Of a stretch of DNA of 64,000 bases, positions 22,062 to 34,042 are shown piece by piece (positions within the stretch are counted from its first letter, which is position 1; each line of letters opens with the position of its first letter). The notes below the pieces were generated by a model. It did not search any database. It was not told the origin of the DNA and worked only from the letters and a program-made list of their open reading frames with translations. The translations under genes and the position numbers were made by a program. Source of the DNA: Elymus sibiricus (taxonomy: Eukaryota > Streptophyta > Magnoliopsida > Poales > Poaceae). The DNA is taken from positions 4,350,001 through 4,414,000 of the forward strand of contig CM077673.1 in NCBI GenBank assembly GCA_039707655.1, written 5' to 3'.

Positions 22062-24195
22062 ATCTGCGAGTTTTGGGGAGGTCCCCGTAAGCGAACCCGG
22101 GGGTTCCCCGAACATTTGGATCGCCCCGGGACCCATAATCAGTGAGTAATAGCATAGAAAACAGGTAAGAATGGACCAAATATGCGAGTTTTGGTGATGT
22201 CACCGTAACCGGTCCACAGGCTTCCCCGAACGTTCGGACGACCAAGACAACCAAAAAACAGTGAATAATAGCACAGAAAGCTAGTAAGAATGGACCAAAT
22301 CTGCGAGTTTTGGCGAGGTCCCCGTAACCGGACCCCGGGCTTCCCCGAACGTTCGGACGACCACGACAACCAAAAAACAGTGAATAATAGCATAGAAAAC
22401 CGGTAAGAATGGACCAAATCTGCGAGTTTTGGCAAGGTCCCCGTAACCGGACCCCGGGCATCCCCAAATGTTGGGACGACCACAACAACCAAAAGCAGTG
22501 AATAATAGCATAGAAAACAAGTAAGAATGGACCAAATCTGCGAGTTTTGGCGAGGTCCCCGTAAGCGGACCCCATGGTTCCCGAACGTTTCGATCGTCCC
22601 GAGACCGAAAATCAGTGAGTAATAGCATAGAAAACTGGCCGGAAAAGACAAAATCTGCTAGTTTTGGTGAGGTCCCGGTAACCGGTCCACGGGCTTCCCC
22701 GAATGTTCGGACGGCCACGACAACCAATAAAACAGTGAATAATAGCATAGAAATCTGGTCAGAATGGACAAAATCTGCGAGTTTTGGCGAGGTCCCCGTA
22801 AGCGGACCCCGGGGTTCCCCGAACATTTGGATCGCCCCGGGACCCATAATCAGAGAGTAATAGCATAGAAAACAGGTAAGAATTGACCAAATCTGCGAGT
22901 TTTGGCGATGTCCCCGTAACCGGTCCACGGGCTTCCCTGAACGTTCGGACGACCACGACAACCAAAAAACAGTGAATAATAGAACAGGAAACTAGTAAGA
23001 ATGGACCAAATCTGCGAGTTTTGGTGAGGTCCCCGTAACCGGACCCTGGGGTTCCCCGAACGTTCGGACGACCACGACAACCAAAAAACAGTGAATAATA
23101 GCATAGAAAACTGGTAAGAATGCACCAAATTTGCGAGTTTTGGAAAGGTCCCCGTAACCGGACCCCGAGCATCCCCAAATGTTGGGACGACCACAACAAC
23201 CAAAAACAGTGAATAATAGCATAGAAAACTGGTCAGACTGGACCAAATCTGCGAGTTCTGGCGAGGTCCCCGTAAGCGGACCCCATGGTTCCCCGAACGT
23301 CTCGATCGTCCCAAGACCCAAAATCAGTGAGTAATAGCATAGAAAACTGGCCGGAACAGACAAAATCTGCTAGTTTTGGCGAGGTCCCGGTAACCGGTCC
23401 ACGGGCTTCCCCGAATGTTCGGACGGCCACGACAACCAAAAAAACAGTGAATAATAGCATAGAAATCTGGTCAGAATGGACAAAATCTGCGAGTTTTGGG
23501 GAGGTCCCCGTAAGCGAACCCCGGGGTTCCCCGAACATTTGGATCGCCCCGGGACCCATAACCAGTGAGTAATAGCATAGAAAACAGGTAAGAATGGACC
23601 AAATCTGCGAGTTTTGGCGATGTCACCGTAACCGGTCCACGGGCTTCCCCGAACGTTCGGACGACCAAGACAACCAAAAAACAGTGAATAATAGCACAGA
23701 AAACTAGTAAGAATGGACCAAATCTGCGAGTTTTGGCGAGGTCCCCGTAACCGGACCCCGGGCTTCCCCGAACGTTCGGACGACCACGACAACCAAAAAA
23801 CAGTGAATAATAGCATAGAAAACTGTTAAGAATGGACCAAATCTGCGAGTTTTGGCAAGGTCCCCGTAACCGGTCCCCAAGCATCCCCAAATGTTGGGAC
23901 GACCACAACAACCAAAAACAGTGAATAAAGCATAGAAAACTGGTCAGACTGGACCATATCTGCGAGTTCTGGCGAGGTCCCCGTAAGCGGACCCCATGGT
24001 GCCCCGAAAGTCTCGATCGTCCCAAGACCCAAAATCAGTGAGTAATAGCATAGAAATCTGGCCGGAACAGACAAAATCTGCTAGTTTTGGCGAGGTCCCG
24101 GTAACCGGTTCACGGGCTTCCCCGAATGTTTGGACGGCCACGACAACCAAAAAAACAGTGAATAATAGCATAGAAATCTGGTCAGAATGGACAAA
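22062..24195 (+). repeat. Three-HOR super-repeat h1-h2-h3' (2,134 bp), isolated copy
   Basis: HORs start at 22062, 22773 and 23485. The unit repeats the markers of the 7119-13520 run (C loss near 22578, T loss near 23928, GAAAGTCTCG in E), although three four-HOR cycles lie between. This is the last unit rightward with the h1 C deletion; h1 units from 24196 onward lack it. Confidence 0.86.
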
Positions 24196-27100
24196 ATCTG
24201 CGAGTTTTGGGGAGGTCCCCGTAAGCGAACCCCGGGGTTCCCCGAACATTTGGATCGCCCCGGGACCCATAATCAGTGAGTAATAGCATAGAAAACAGGT
24301 AAGAATGGACCAAATATGCGAGTTTTGGTGATGTCACCGTAACCGGTCCACAGGCTTCCCCGAACGTTCGGACGACCAAGACAACCAAAAAACAGTGAAT
24401 AATAGCACAGAAAGCTAGTAAGAATGGACCAAATCTGCGAGTTTTGGCGAGGTCCCCGTAACCGGACCCCGGGCTTCCCCGAACGTTCGGACGACCACGA
24501 CAACCAAAAAACAGTGAACAATAGCATAGAAAACCGGTAAGAATGGACCAAATCTGCGAGTTTTGGCAAGGTCCCCGTAACCGGACCCCGGGCATCCCCA
24601 AATGTTGGGACGACCACAACAACCAAAAGCAGTGAATAATAGCATAGAAAACAAGTAAGAATGGACCAAATCTGCGAGTTTTGGCGAGGTCCCCGTAAGC
24701 GGACCCCATGGTTCCCCGAACGTTTCGATCGTCCCGAGACCGAAAATCAGTGAGTAATAGCATAGAAAACTGGCCGGAAAAGACAAAATCTGCTAGTTTT
24801 GGTGAGGTCCCGGTAACCGGTCCACGGGCTTCCCCGAATGTTCGGACGGCCACGACAACCAAAAAAACAGTGAATAATAGCATAGAAATCTGGTCAGAAT
24901 GGACAAAATCTGCGAGTTTTGGCGAGGTCCCCGTAAGCGGACCCCGGGGTTCCCCGAACATTTGGATCGCCCCGGGACCCATAATCAGAGAGTAATAGCA
25001 TAGAAAACAGGTAAGAATTGACCAAATCTGCGAGTTTTGGCGATGTCCCCATAACCGGTCCACGGGCTTCCCCGAACGTTCGGACGACCACGACAACCAA
25101 AAAACAGTGAATAATAGAACAGGAAACTAGTAAGCATGGACCAAATCTGCGAGTTTTGGTGAGGTCCCCGTAACCGGACCCTGGGCTTCCCCGAACGTTC
25201 GGACGACCACGACAACCAAAAAACAGTGAATAATAGCATAGAAAACTGGTAAGAATGCACCAAATTTGCGAGTTTTGGCAAGGTCCCCGTAACCGGACCC
25301 CGAGCATCCCCAAATGTTGGGACGACCACAACAACCAAAAAACAGTGAATAATAGCATAGAAAACTGGTCAGACTGGACCAAATCTGCGAGTTCTGGCGA
25401 GGTCCCCGTAAGCGGACCCCATGGTTCCCCGAACGTCTCGATCGTCCCAAGACCCAAAATCAGTGAGTAATAGCATAGAAAACTGGCCGGAACAGACAAA
25501 ATCTGCTAGTTTTGGCGAGGTCCCGGTAACCGGTCCACGGGCTTCCCCGAATGTTCGGACGGCCACGACAACCAAAAAAACAGTGAATAATAGCATAGAA
25601 ATCTGGTCAGAATGGACAAAATCTGCGAGTTTTGGGGAGGTCCTCGTAAGCGAACCCCGGGGTTCCCCGAACATTTGGATCGCCCCGGGACCCATAACCA
25701 GTGAGTAATAGCATAGAAAACAGGTAAGAATTGACCAAATCTGCGAGTTTTGGCGATGTCACCGTAACCGGTCCACGGGCTTCCCCGAACGTTCGGACGA
25801 CCAAGACAACCAAAAAACAGTGAATAATAGCACAGAAAACTAGTAAGAATGGACCAAATCTGCGAGTTTTGGCGAGGTCCCCGTAACCGGACCCCGGGCT
25901 TCCCCGAACGTTCGGACGACCACGACAACCAAAAAACAGTGAATAATAGCATAGAAAACTGTTAAGAATGGACCAAATCTGCGAGTTTTGGCAAGGTCCC
26001 CGTAACCGGTCCCCGAGCATCCCCAAATGTTGGGACGACCACAACAACCAAAAACAGTGAATAATAGCATAGAAAACTGGTCAGACTGGACCAAATCTGC
26101 GAGTTCTGGCGAGGTCCCCGTAAGCGGACCCCATGGTGCCCCGAACGTCTCGATCGTCCCAAGACCCAAAATCAGTGAGTAATAGCATAGAAATCTGGCC
26201 GGAACAGACAAAATCTGCTAGTTTTGGCGAGGTCCCGGTAACCGGTTCACGGGCTTCCCCGAATGTTTGGACGGCCACGACAACCAAAAAAACAGTGAAT
26301 AATAGCATAGAAATCTGGTCAGAATGGACAAAATCTGCGAGTTTTGGGGAGGTCCCCGTAAGCGAACCCCGGGGTTCCCCGAACATTTGGATCGCCCCGG
26401 GACCCATAATCAGTGAGTAATAGCATAGAAAACAGTTAAGAATGGACCAAATCTGCGAGTTTTGGCGATGTCACCGTAACCGGTCCACAGGCTTCCCCGA
26501 ACGTTCGGACGACCAAGACAACCAAAAAACAGTGAATAATAGCACAGAATGCTAGTAAGAATGGACCAAATCTGCGAGTTTTGGCAAGGTCCCCGTAACC
26601 GGACCCCGGGCTTCCCCGAACGTTCGGACGACCACTACAACCAAAAAACAGTGAATAATAGCATAGAAAACCGGTAAGAACGGACCAAATCTGCGAGTTT
26701 TGGCAAGGTCCCCGTAACCGGACCCCGGGCATCCCCAAATGTTGGGACGACCACAACAACCAAAAACAGTGAATAATAGCCTAGAAAACAGGTAAGAATG
26801 GACCAAATCTGCGAGTTTTGGCGAGGTCCCCGTAAGAGGACCCCATGGTTCCCCGAACGTTTCGATCGTCCCGAGACCCAAAATCAGTGAGTAATAGCAT
26901 AGAAAACTGGCCGGAAAAGACAAAATCTGCTAGTTTTGGCGAGGTCCCGGTAACCGGTCCATGGGCTTCCCCGAATGTTCGGATGGCCACGACAACCAAA
27001 AAAACAGTGAATAATAGCATAGAAATCTGGTCAGAATGGACAAAATCTGCGAGTTTTGGCGAGGTCCCCGTAAGCGGACCCCGGGGTTCCCCAAACATTT

Positions 27101-28466
27101 GGATCGCCCCGGGACCAATAATCAGAGAGTAATAGCATAGAAAACAGGTAAGAATTGACCACATCTGCGAGTTTTGGCGATGTCACCGTAACCGTTCCAC
27201 GGGCTTCCCCGAACGTTCGGACGACCATGACAACCAAAAAACAGTGAATAATAGAACAGGAAACTAGTAAGAATGGACCAAATCTGAGTTTTGGCGAGGT
27301 CCCCGTAACCGGACCCCGGGCTTCCCCGAACGTTCGGACGACCACGACAACCAAAAAACAGCGAATAATAGCATAGAAAACTAGTAAGAATGGACCAAAT
27401 CTGCGAGTTTTGGCAAGGTCCCCGTAATCGGACCCCGGGCATCCCCAAATGTTGGGACGACCACAACAACCAAAAACAGTGAATACTAGCATAGAAAACA
27501 GGTAAGAATGGACCAAATCTGCGAGTTTTGGCGAGGTCCCCGTAAGCGGACCCCATGGTTCCCCGAACGTCTCGATCGTCCCAAGACCCAAAATCAGTGA
27601 GTAATAGCATAGAAAACTGGCCGGAACAGACAAAATCTGCTAGTTTTGGCGAGGTCCCGGTAACCGGTCCACGGGCTTCCCCGAATGTTCGGACGGCCAC
27701 GACAACCAAAAAAACAGTGAATAATAGCATAGAAATCTGGTCAGAATGGACAAAATCTGCGAGTTTTGGGGAGGTCCCCGTAAGCGAACCCCGGGGTTCC
27801 CCGAACATTTGGATCGCCCCGGGACCCATAACCAGTGAGTAATAGCATAGAAAACAGGTAAGAATGGACCAAATCTGCGAGTTTTGGCGATGTCACCGTA
27901 ACCGGTCCACGGGCTTCCCCGAACGTTCGGACGACCAAGACAACCAAAAAACAGTGAATAATAGCACAGAAAACTAGTAAGAATGGACCAAATCTGCGAG
28001 TTTTGGCGAGGTCCCCGTAACCGGACCCCGGGCTTCCCCGAACGTTCGGACGACCACGACAACCAAAAAACAGTGAATAATAGCATAGAAAACTGTTAAG
28101 AATGGACCAAATCTGCGAGTTTTGGCAAGGTCCCCGTAACCGGTCCCCAAGCATCCCCAAATGTTGGGACGACCACAACAACCAAAAACAGTGAATAATA
28201 GCATAGAAAACTGGTCAGACTGGACCAAATCTGTGAGTTCTGGCGAGGTCCCCGTAAGCGGACCCCATGGTGCCCCGAAAGTCTCGATCGTCCCAAGACC
28301 CAAAATCAGTGAGTAATAGCATAGAAATCTGGCCGGAACAGACAAAATCTGCTAGTTTTGGCGAGGTCCCGGTAACCGGTTCACGGGCTTCCCCGAATGT
28401 TTGGACGGCCACGACAACCAAAAAAACAGTGAATAATAGCATAGAAATCTGGTCAAAATGGACAAA
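24196..28466 (+). repeat. Diverged transition zone h1-h2-h3-h4-h5-h3'
   Basis: HORs start at 24196, 24908, 25621, 26333, 27045 and 27755. This zone has more private substitutions than its flanks: GGTCCTCGTAAG near 25641, AGCCTAGAAAAC near 26779, CACAGAATGCTAG near 26545 and GGTCCATGGGC near 26957. The first h5 unit appears here (E with GAGTTTTGG and GTCTCG, ATG of CCATGG at 27555). Its C monomer lost CG (AAATCTGAGTTTTGG near 27283), giving a 710-bp HOR. That deletion recurs in every h5-linked unit of the 28-43 kb domain, so this zone resembles its source. Confidence 0.8.
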
Positions 28467-31400
28467 ATTTGCGAGTTTTGGGGAGGTCCCCGTAAGCGAA
28501 CCCCGGGGTTCCCCGAACATTTGGATCGCCCCGGGACCCATAATCAGTGAGTAATAGCATAGAAAACAGGTAAGAATGGACCAAATATGCGAGTTTTGGT
28601 GATGTCACCGTAACCGGTCCACAGGCTTCCCCGAACGTTCGGACGACCAAGACAACCAAAAAACAGTGAATAATAGCACAGAAAGCTAGTAAGAATGGAC
28701 CAAATCTGCGAGTTTTGGCGAGGTCCCCATAACCGGACCCCGGGCTTCCCCGAACGTTCGGACGACCACGACAACCAAAAAACAGTGAACAATAGCATAG
28801 AAAACCGGTAAGAATGGACCAAATCTGCGAGTTTTGGCAAGGTCCCCGTAACCGGACCCCGGGCATCCCCAAATGTTGGGACGACCACAACAACCAAAAG
28901 CAGTGAATAATAGCATAGAAAACAAGTAAGAATGGACCAAATCTGCGAGTTTTGGCGAGGTCCCCGTAAGCGGACCCCATGGTTCCCCGAACGTTTCGAT
29001 CGTCCCGAGACCGAAAATCAGTGAGTAATAGCATAGAAAACTGGCCGGAAAAGACAAAATCTGCTAGTTTTGGTGAGGTCCCGGTAACCGGTCCACGGGC
29101 TTCCCCGAATGTTCGGACGGCCACGACAACCAAAAAAACAGTGAATAATAGCATAGAAATCTGGTCAGAATGGACAAAATCTGCGAGTTTTGGCGAGGTC
29201 CCCGTAAGCGGACCCCGGGGTTCCCCGAACATTTGGATCGCCCCGGGACCCATAATCAGAGAGTAATAGCATAGAAAACAGGTAAGAATTGACCAAATCT
29301 GCGAGTTTTGGCGATGTCCCCATAACCGGTCCACGGGCTTCCCCGAACGTTCGGACGACCACGACAACCAAAAAACAGTGAATAATAGAACAGGAAACTA
29401 GTAAGCATGGACCAAATCTGCGAGTTTTGGTGAGGTCCCCGTAACCGGACCCTGGGCTTCCCCGAACGTTCGGACGACCACGACAACCAAAAAACAGTGA
29501 ATAATAGCATAGAAAACTGGTAAGAATGCACCAAATTTGCGAGTTTTGGCAAGGTCCCCGTAACCGGACCCCGAGCATCCCCAAATGTTGGGACGACCAC
29601 AACAACAAAAAAACAGTGAATAATAGCATAGAAAACTGGTCAGACTGGACCAAATCTGCGAGTTCTGGCGAGGTCCCCGTAAGCGGACCCCATGGTTCCC
29701 CGAACGTCTCGATCGTCCCAAGACCCAAAATCAGTGAGTAATAGCATAGAAAACTGGCCGGAACAGACAAAATCTGCTAGTTTTGGCGAGGTCCCGGTAA
29801 CCGGTCCACGGGCTTCCCCGAATGTTCGGACGGCCACGACAACCAAAAAAACAGTGAATAATAGCATAGAAATCTGGTCAGAATGGACAAAATCTGCGAG
29901 TTTTGGGGAGGTCCCCGTAAGCGAACCCCGGGGTTCCCCGAACATTTGGATCGCCCCGGGACCCATAACCAGTGAGTAATAGCATAGAAAACAGGTAAGA
30001 ATGGACCAAATCTGCGAGTTTTGGCGATGTCACCGTAACCGGTCCACGGGCTTCCCCGAACGTTCGGACGACCAAGACAACCAAAAAACAGTGAATAATA
30101 GCACAGAAAACTAGTAAGAATGGACCAAATCTGCGAGTTTTGGCGAGGTCCCCGTAACCGGACCCCGGGCTTCCCCGAACGTTCGGACGACCACGACAAC
30201 CAAAAAACAGTGAATAATAGCATAGAAAACTGTTAAGAATGGACCAAATCTGCGAGTTTTGGCAAGGTCCCCGTAACCGGTCCCCGAGCATCCCCAAATG
30301 TTGGGACGACCACAACAACCAAAAACAGTGAATAATAGCATAGAAAACTGGTCAGACTGGACCAAATCTGCGAGTTCTGGCGAGGTCCCCGTAAGCGGAC
30401 CCCATGGTGCCCCGAACGTCTCGATCGTCCCAAGACCCAAAATCAGTGAGTAATAGCATAGAAATCTGGCCGGAACAGACAAAATCTGCTAGTTTTGGCG
30501 AGGTCCCGGTAACCGGTTCACGGGCTTCCCCGAATGTTTGGACGGCCACGACAACCAAAAAAACAGTGAATAATAGCATAGAAATCTGGTCAGAATGGAC
30601 AAAATCTGCGAGTTTTGGGGAGGTCCCCGTAAGCGAACCCCGGGGTTCCCCGAACATTTGGATCGCCCCGGGACCCATAATCAGTGAGTAATAGCATAGA
30701 AAACAGGTAAGAATGGACCAAATATGCGAGTTTTGGTGATGTCACCGTAACCGGTCCACAGGCTTCCCCGAACGTTCGGACGACCAAGACAACCAAAAAA
30801 CAGTGAATAATAGCACAGAAAGCTAGTAAGAATGGACCAAATCTGCGAGTTTTGGCGAGGTCCCCGTAACCGGACCCCGGGCTTCCCCGAACGTTCGGAC
30901 GACCACGACAACCAAAAAACAGTGAATAATAGCATAGAAAACCGGTAAGAATGGACCAAATCTCCGAGTTTTGGCAAGGTCCCCGTAACCGGACCCCGGG
31001 CATCCCCAAATGTTGGGACGACCACAACAACCAAAAGCAGTGAATAATAGCATAGAAAACAAGTAAGAATGGACCAAATCTGCGAGTTTTGGCGAGGTCC
31101 CCGTAAGCGGACCCCATGGTTCCCCGAACGTTTCGATCGTCCCGAGACCGAAAATCAGTGAGTAATAGCATAGAAAACTGGCCGGAAAAGACAAAATCTG
31201 CTAGTTTTGGTGAGGTCCCGGTAACCGGTCCACGGGCTTCCCCGAATGTTCGGACGACCACGACAACCAAAAAACAGTGAATAATAGCATAGAAAACAGG
31301 TAAGAATGGACCAAATCTGCGAGTTTTGGCGATGTCACCGTAACCGGTCCACAGGCTTCCCCGAACGTTCGGACGACCAAGACAACCAAAAAACAGTGAA

Positions 31401-34042
31401 TAATAGCACAGAAAGCTAGTAAGAATGGACCAAATCTGCGAGTTTTGGCAAGGTCCCCGTAACCGGACCCCGGGCTTCCCCGAACGTTCGGACGACCACT
31501 ACAACCAAAAAACAGTGAATAATAGCATAGAAAACCGGTAAGAACGGACCAAATCTACGAGTTTTGGCAAGGTCCCCGTAACCGGACCCCGGGCATCCCC
31601 AAATGTTGGGACGACCACAACAACCAAAAACAGTGAATAATAGCATAGAAAACAGGTAAGAATGGACCAAATCTGCGAGTTTTGGCGAGGTCCCCGTAAG
31701 CGGACCCCATGGTTCCCCGAACGTTTCAATCGTCCCGAGACCCAAAATCAGTGAGTAATAGCATAGAAAACTGGCCGGAAAAGACAAAATCTGCTAGTTT
31801 TGGCGAGGTCCCGGTAACCGGTCCACGGGCTTCCCCGAATGTTCGGATGGCCACGACAACCAAAAAAACAGTGAATAATAGCATAGAAATCTGGTCAGAA
31901 TGGACAAAATCTGCGAGTTTTGGCGAGGTCCCCGTAAGCGGACCCCGGGGTTCCCCAAACATTTGGATCGCCCCGGGACCAATAATCAGAGAGTAATAGC
32001 ATAGAAAACAGGTAAGAATTGACCACATCTGCGAGTTTTGGCGATGTCACCGTAACCGTTCCACGGGCTTCCCCGAACGTTCGGACGACCATGACAACCA
32101 AAAAACAGTGAATAATAGAACAGGAAACTAGTAAGAATGGACCAAATCTGAGTTTTGGCGAGGTCCCCGTAACCGGACCCCGGGCTTCCCCGAACGTTCG
32201 GACTACCACGACAACCAAAAAACAGCGAATAATAGCATAGAAAACTAGTAAGAATGGACCAAATCTGCGAGTTTTGGCAAGGTCCCCGTAACCGGACCCC
32301 GGGCATCCCCAAATGTTGGGACGAACACAACAACCAAAAACAGTGAATACTAGCATAGAAAACAGGTAAGAATGGACCAAATCTGCGAGTTTTGGCGAGG
32401 TCCCCGTAAGCGGACCCCATGGTTCCCCGAACGTCTCGATCGTCCCAAGACCCAAAATCACTGAGTAATAGCATAGAAAACTGGCCGGAACAGACAAAAT
32501 CAGCTAGTTTTGGCGAGGTCCCGGTAACCGGTCCACGGGCTTCCCCGAATGTTTGGACGGCCACGACAACCAAAAAAACAGTGAATAATAGCATAGAAAT
32601 CTGGTCAGAATGGACAAAATCTGCGAGTTTTGGGGAGGTCCCCGTAAGCGAACCCCGGGGTTCCCCGAACATTTGGATCGCCCCGGGACCCATAATCAGT
32701 GAGTAATAGCATAGAAAACAGGTAAGAATGGACCAAATATGCGAGTTTTGGTGATGTCACCGTAACCGGTCCACAGGCTTCCCCGAACGTTCGGACGACC
32801 AAGACAACCAAAAAACAGTGAATAATAGCACAGAAAGCTAGTAAGAATGGACCAAATCTGCGAGTTTTGGCGAGGTCCCCGTAACCGGACCCCGGGCTTC
32901 CCCGAACGTTCGGACGACCACGACAACCAAAAAACAGTGAATAATAGCATAGAAAACCGGTAAGAATGGACCAAATCTCCGAGTTTTGGCAAGGTCCCCG
33001 TAACCGGACCCCGGGCATCCCCAAATGTTGGGACGACCACAACAACCAAAAGCAGTGAATAATAGCATAGAAAACAAGTAAGAATGGACCAAATCTGCGA
33101 GTTTTGGCGAGGTCCCTGTAAGCGGACCCCATGGTTCCCCGAACGTTTCGATCATCCCGAGACCGAAAATCAGTGAGTAATAGCATAGAAAACTGGCCGG
33201 AAAAGACAAAATCTGCAAGTTTTGGTGAGGTCCCGGTAACCGGTCCACGGGCTTCCCCGAATGTTCGGACGGCCACGACAACCAATAAAACAGTGAATAA
33301 TAGCATAGAAATCTGGTCAGAATGGACAAAATCTGCGAGTTTTGGCGAGGTCCCCGTAAGCGGACCCCGGGGTTCCCCGAACATTTGGATCGCCCCGGGA
33401 CCCATAATCAGAGAGTAATAGCACAGAAAACAGGTAAGAATTGACCAAATCTGCGAGTTTTGGCGATGTCCCCGTAACCGGTCCACGGGCTTCCCCGAAC
33501 GTTCGGACGACCACGACAACCAAAAAACAGTGAATAATAGAACAGGAAACTAGTAAGAATGGACCAAATCTGCGAGTTTTGGGGAGGTCCCCGTAACCGG
33601 ACCCTGGGCTTCCCCGAACGTTCGGACGACCACGACAACCAAAAAACAGTGAATAATAGCATAGAAAACTGGTAAGAATGCACCAAATTTGCGAGTTTTG
33701 GAAATGTCCCCGTAACCGGACCCCGAGCATCCCCAAATGTTGGGACGACCACAACAACCAAAAACAGTGAATAATAGCATAGAAAACTGGTCAGACTGGA
33801 CCAAATCTGCGAGTTCTGGCGAGGTCCCCGTAAGCGGACCCCATGGTTCCCCGAACGTCTCGATCGTCCCAAGACCCAAAATCAGTGAGTAATAGCATAG
33901 AAAACTGGCCGGAACAGACAAAATCTGCTAGTTTTGGCGAGGTCCCGGTAACCGGTCCACGGGCTTCCCCGAATGTTCGGACGGCCACGACAACCAAAAA
34001 AACAGTGAATAATAGCATAGAAATCTGGTCAGAATGGACAAA
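28467..34042 (+). repeat. 47-monomer super-repeat, copy 1 (5,576 bp)
   Basis: The order is h1-h2-h3-h1(11-mer)-h4'-h5-h1-h2, with HORs starting at 28467, 29179, 29892, 30604, 31909, 32619 and 33331. One HOR pair is fused into an 11-mer (30604-31908) by loss of an A monomer at the F* chimera (31196-31314). h4' has GTAAGCGG and TTTCAATCG in E. The h5 unit carries the CG loss near 32145, ATCACTGAG near 32458 and AAATCAGCTAG near 32497. The next copy begins exactly 5,576 bp later. Confidence 0.86.
31196..31314 (+). repeat. Chimeric monomer F* (F head, A- or D-like tail), copy 1
   Basis: The monomer begins as F (ATCTGCTAG, GGTCCCGGTAACC, GAATGTTCGGAC) but continues GACCACGACAACC with an A6 run and ends GAAAACAGGTAAGAATGG, a tail otherwise found in A or in some D monomers. 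Monomer B follows directly, so one A position is lost and 11 monomers (1,305 bp) separate the neighbouring A monomers instead of 12. The exact donor of the tail is ambiguous because the junction lies in sequence shared by several types. Confidence 0.83.
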
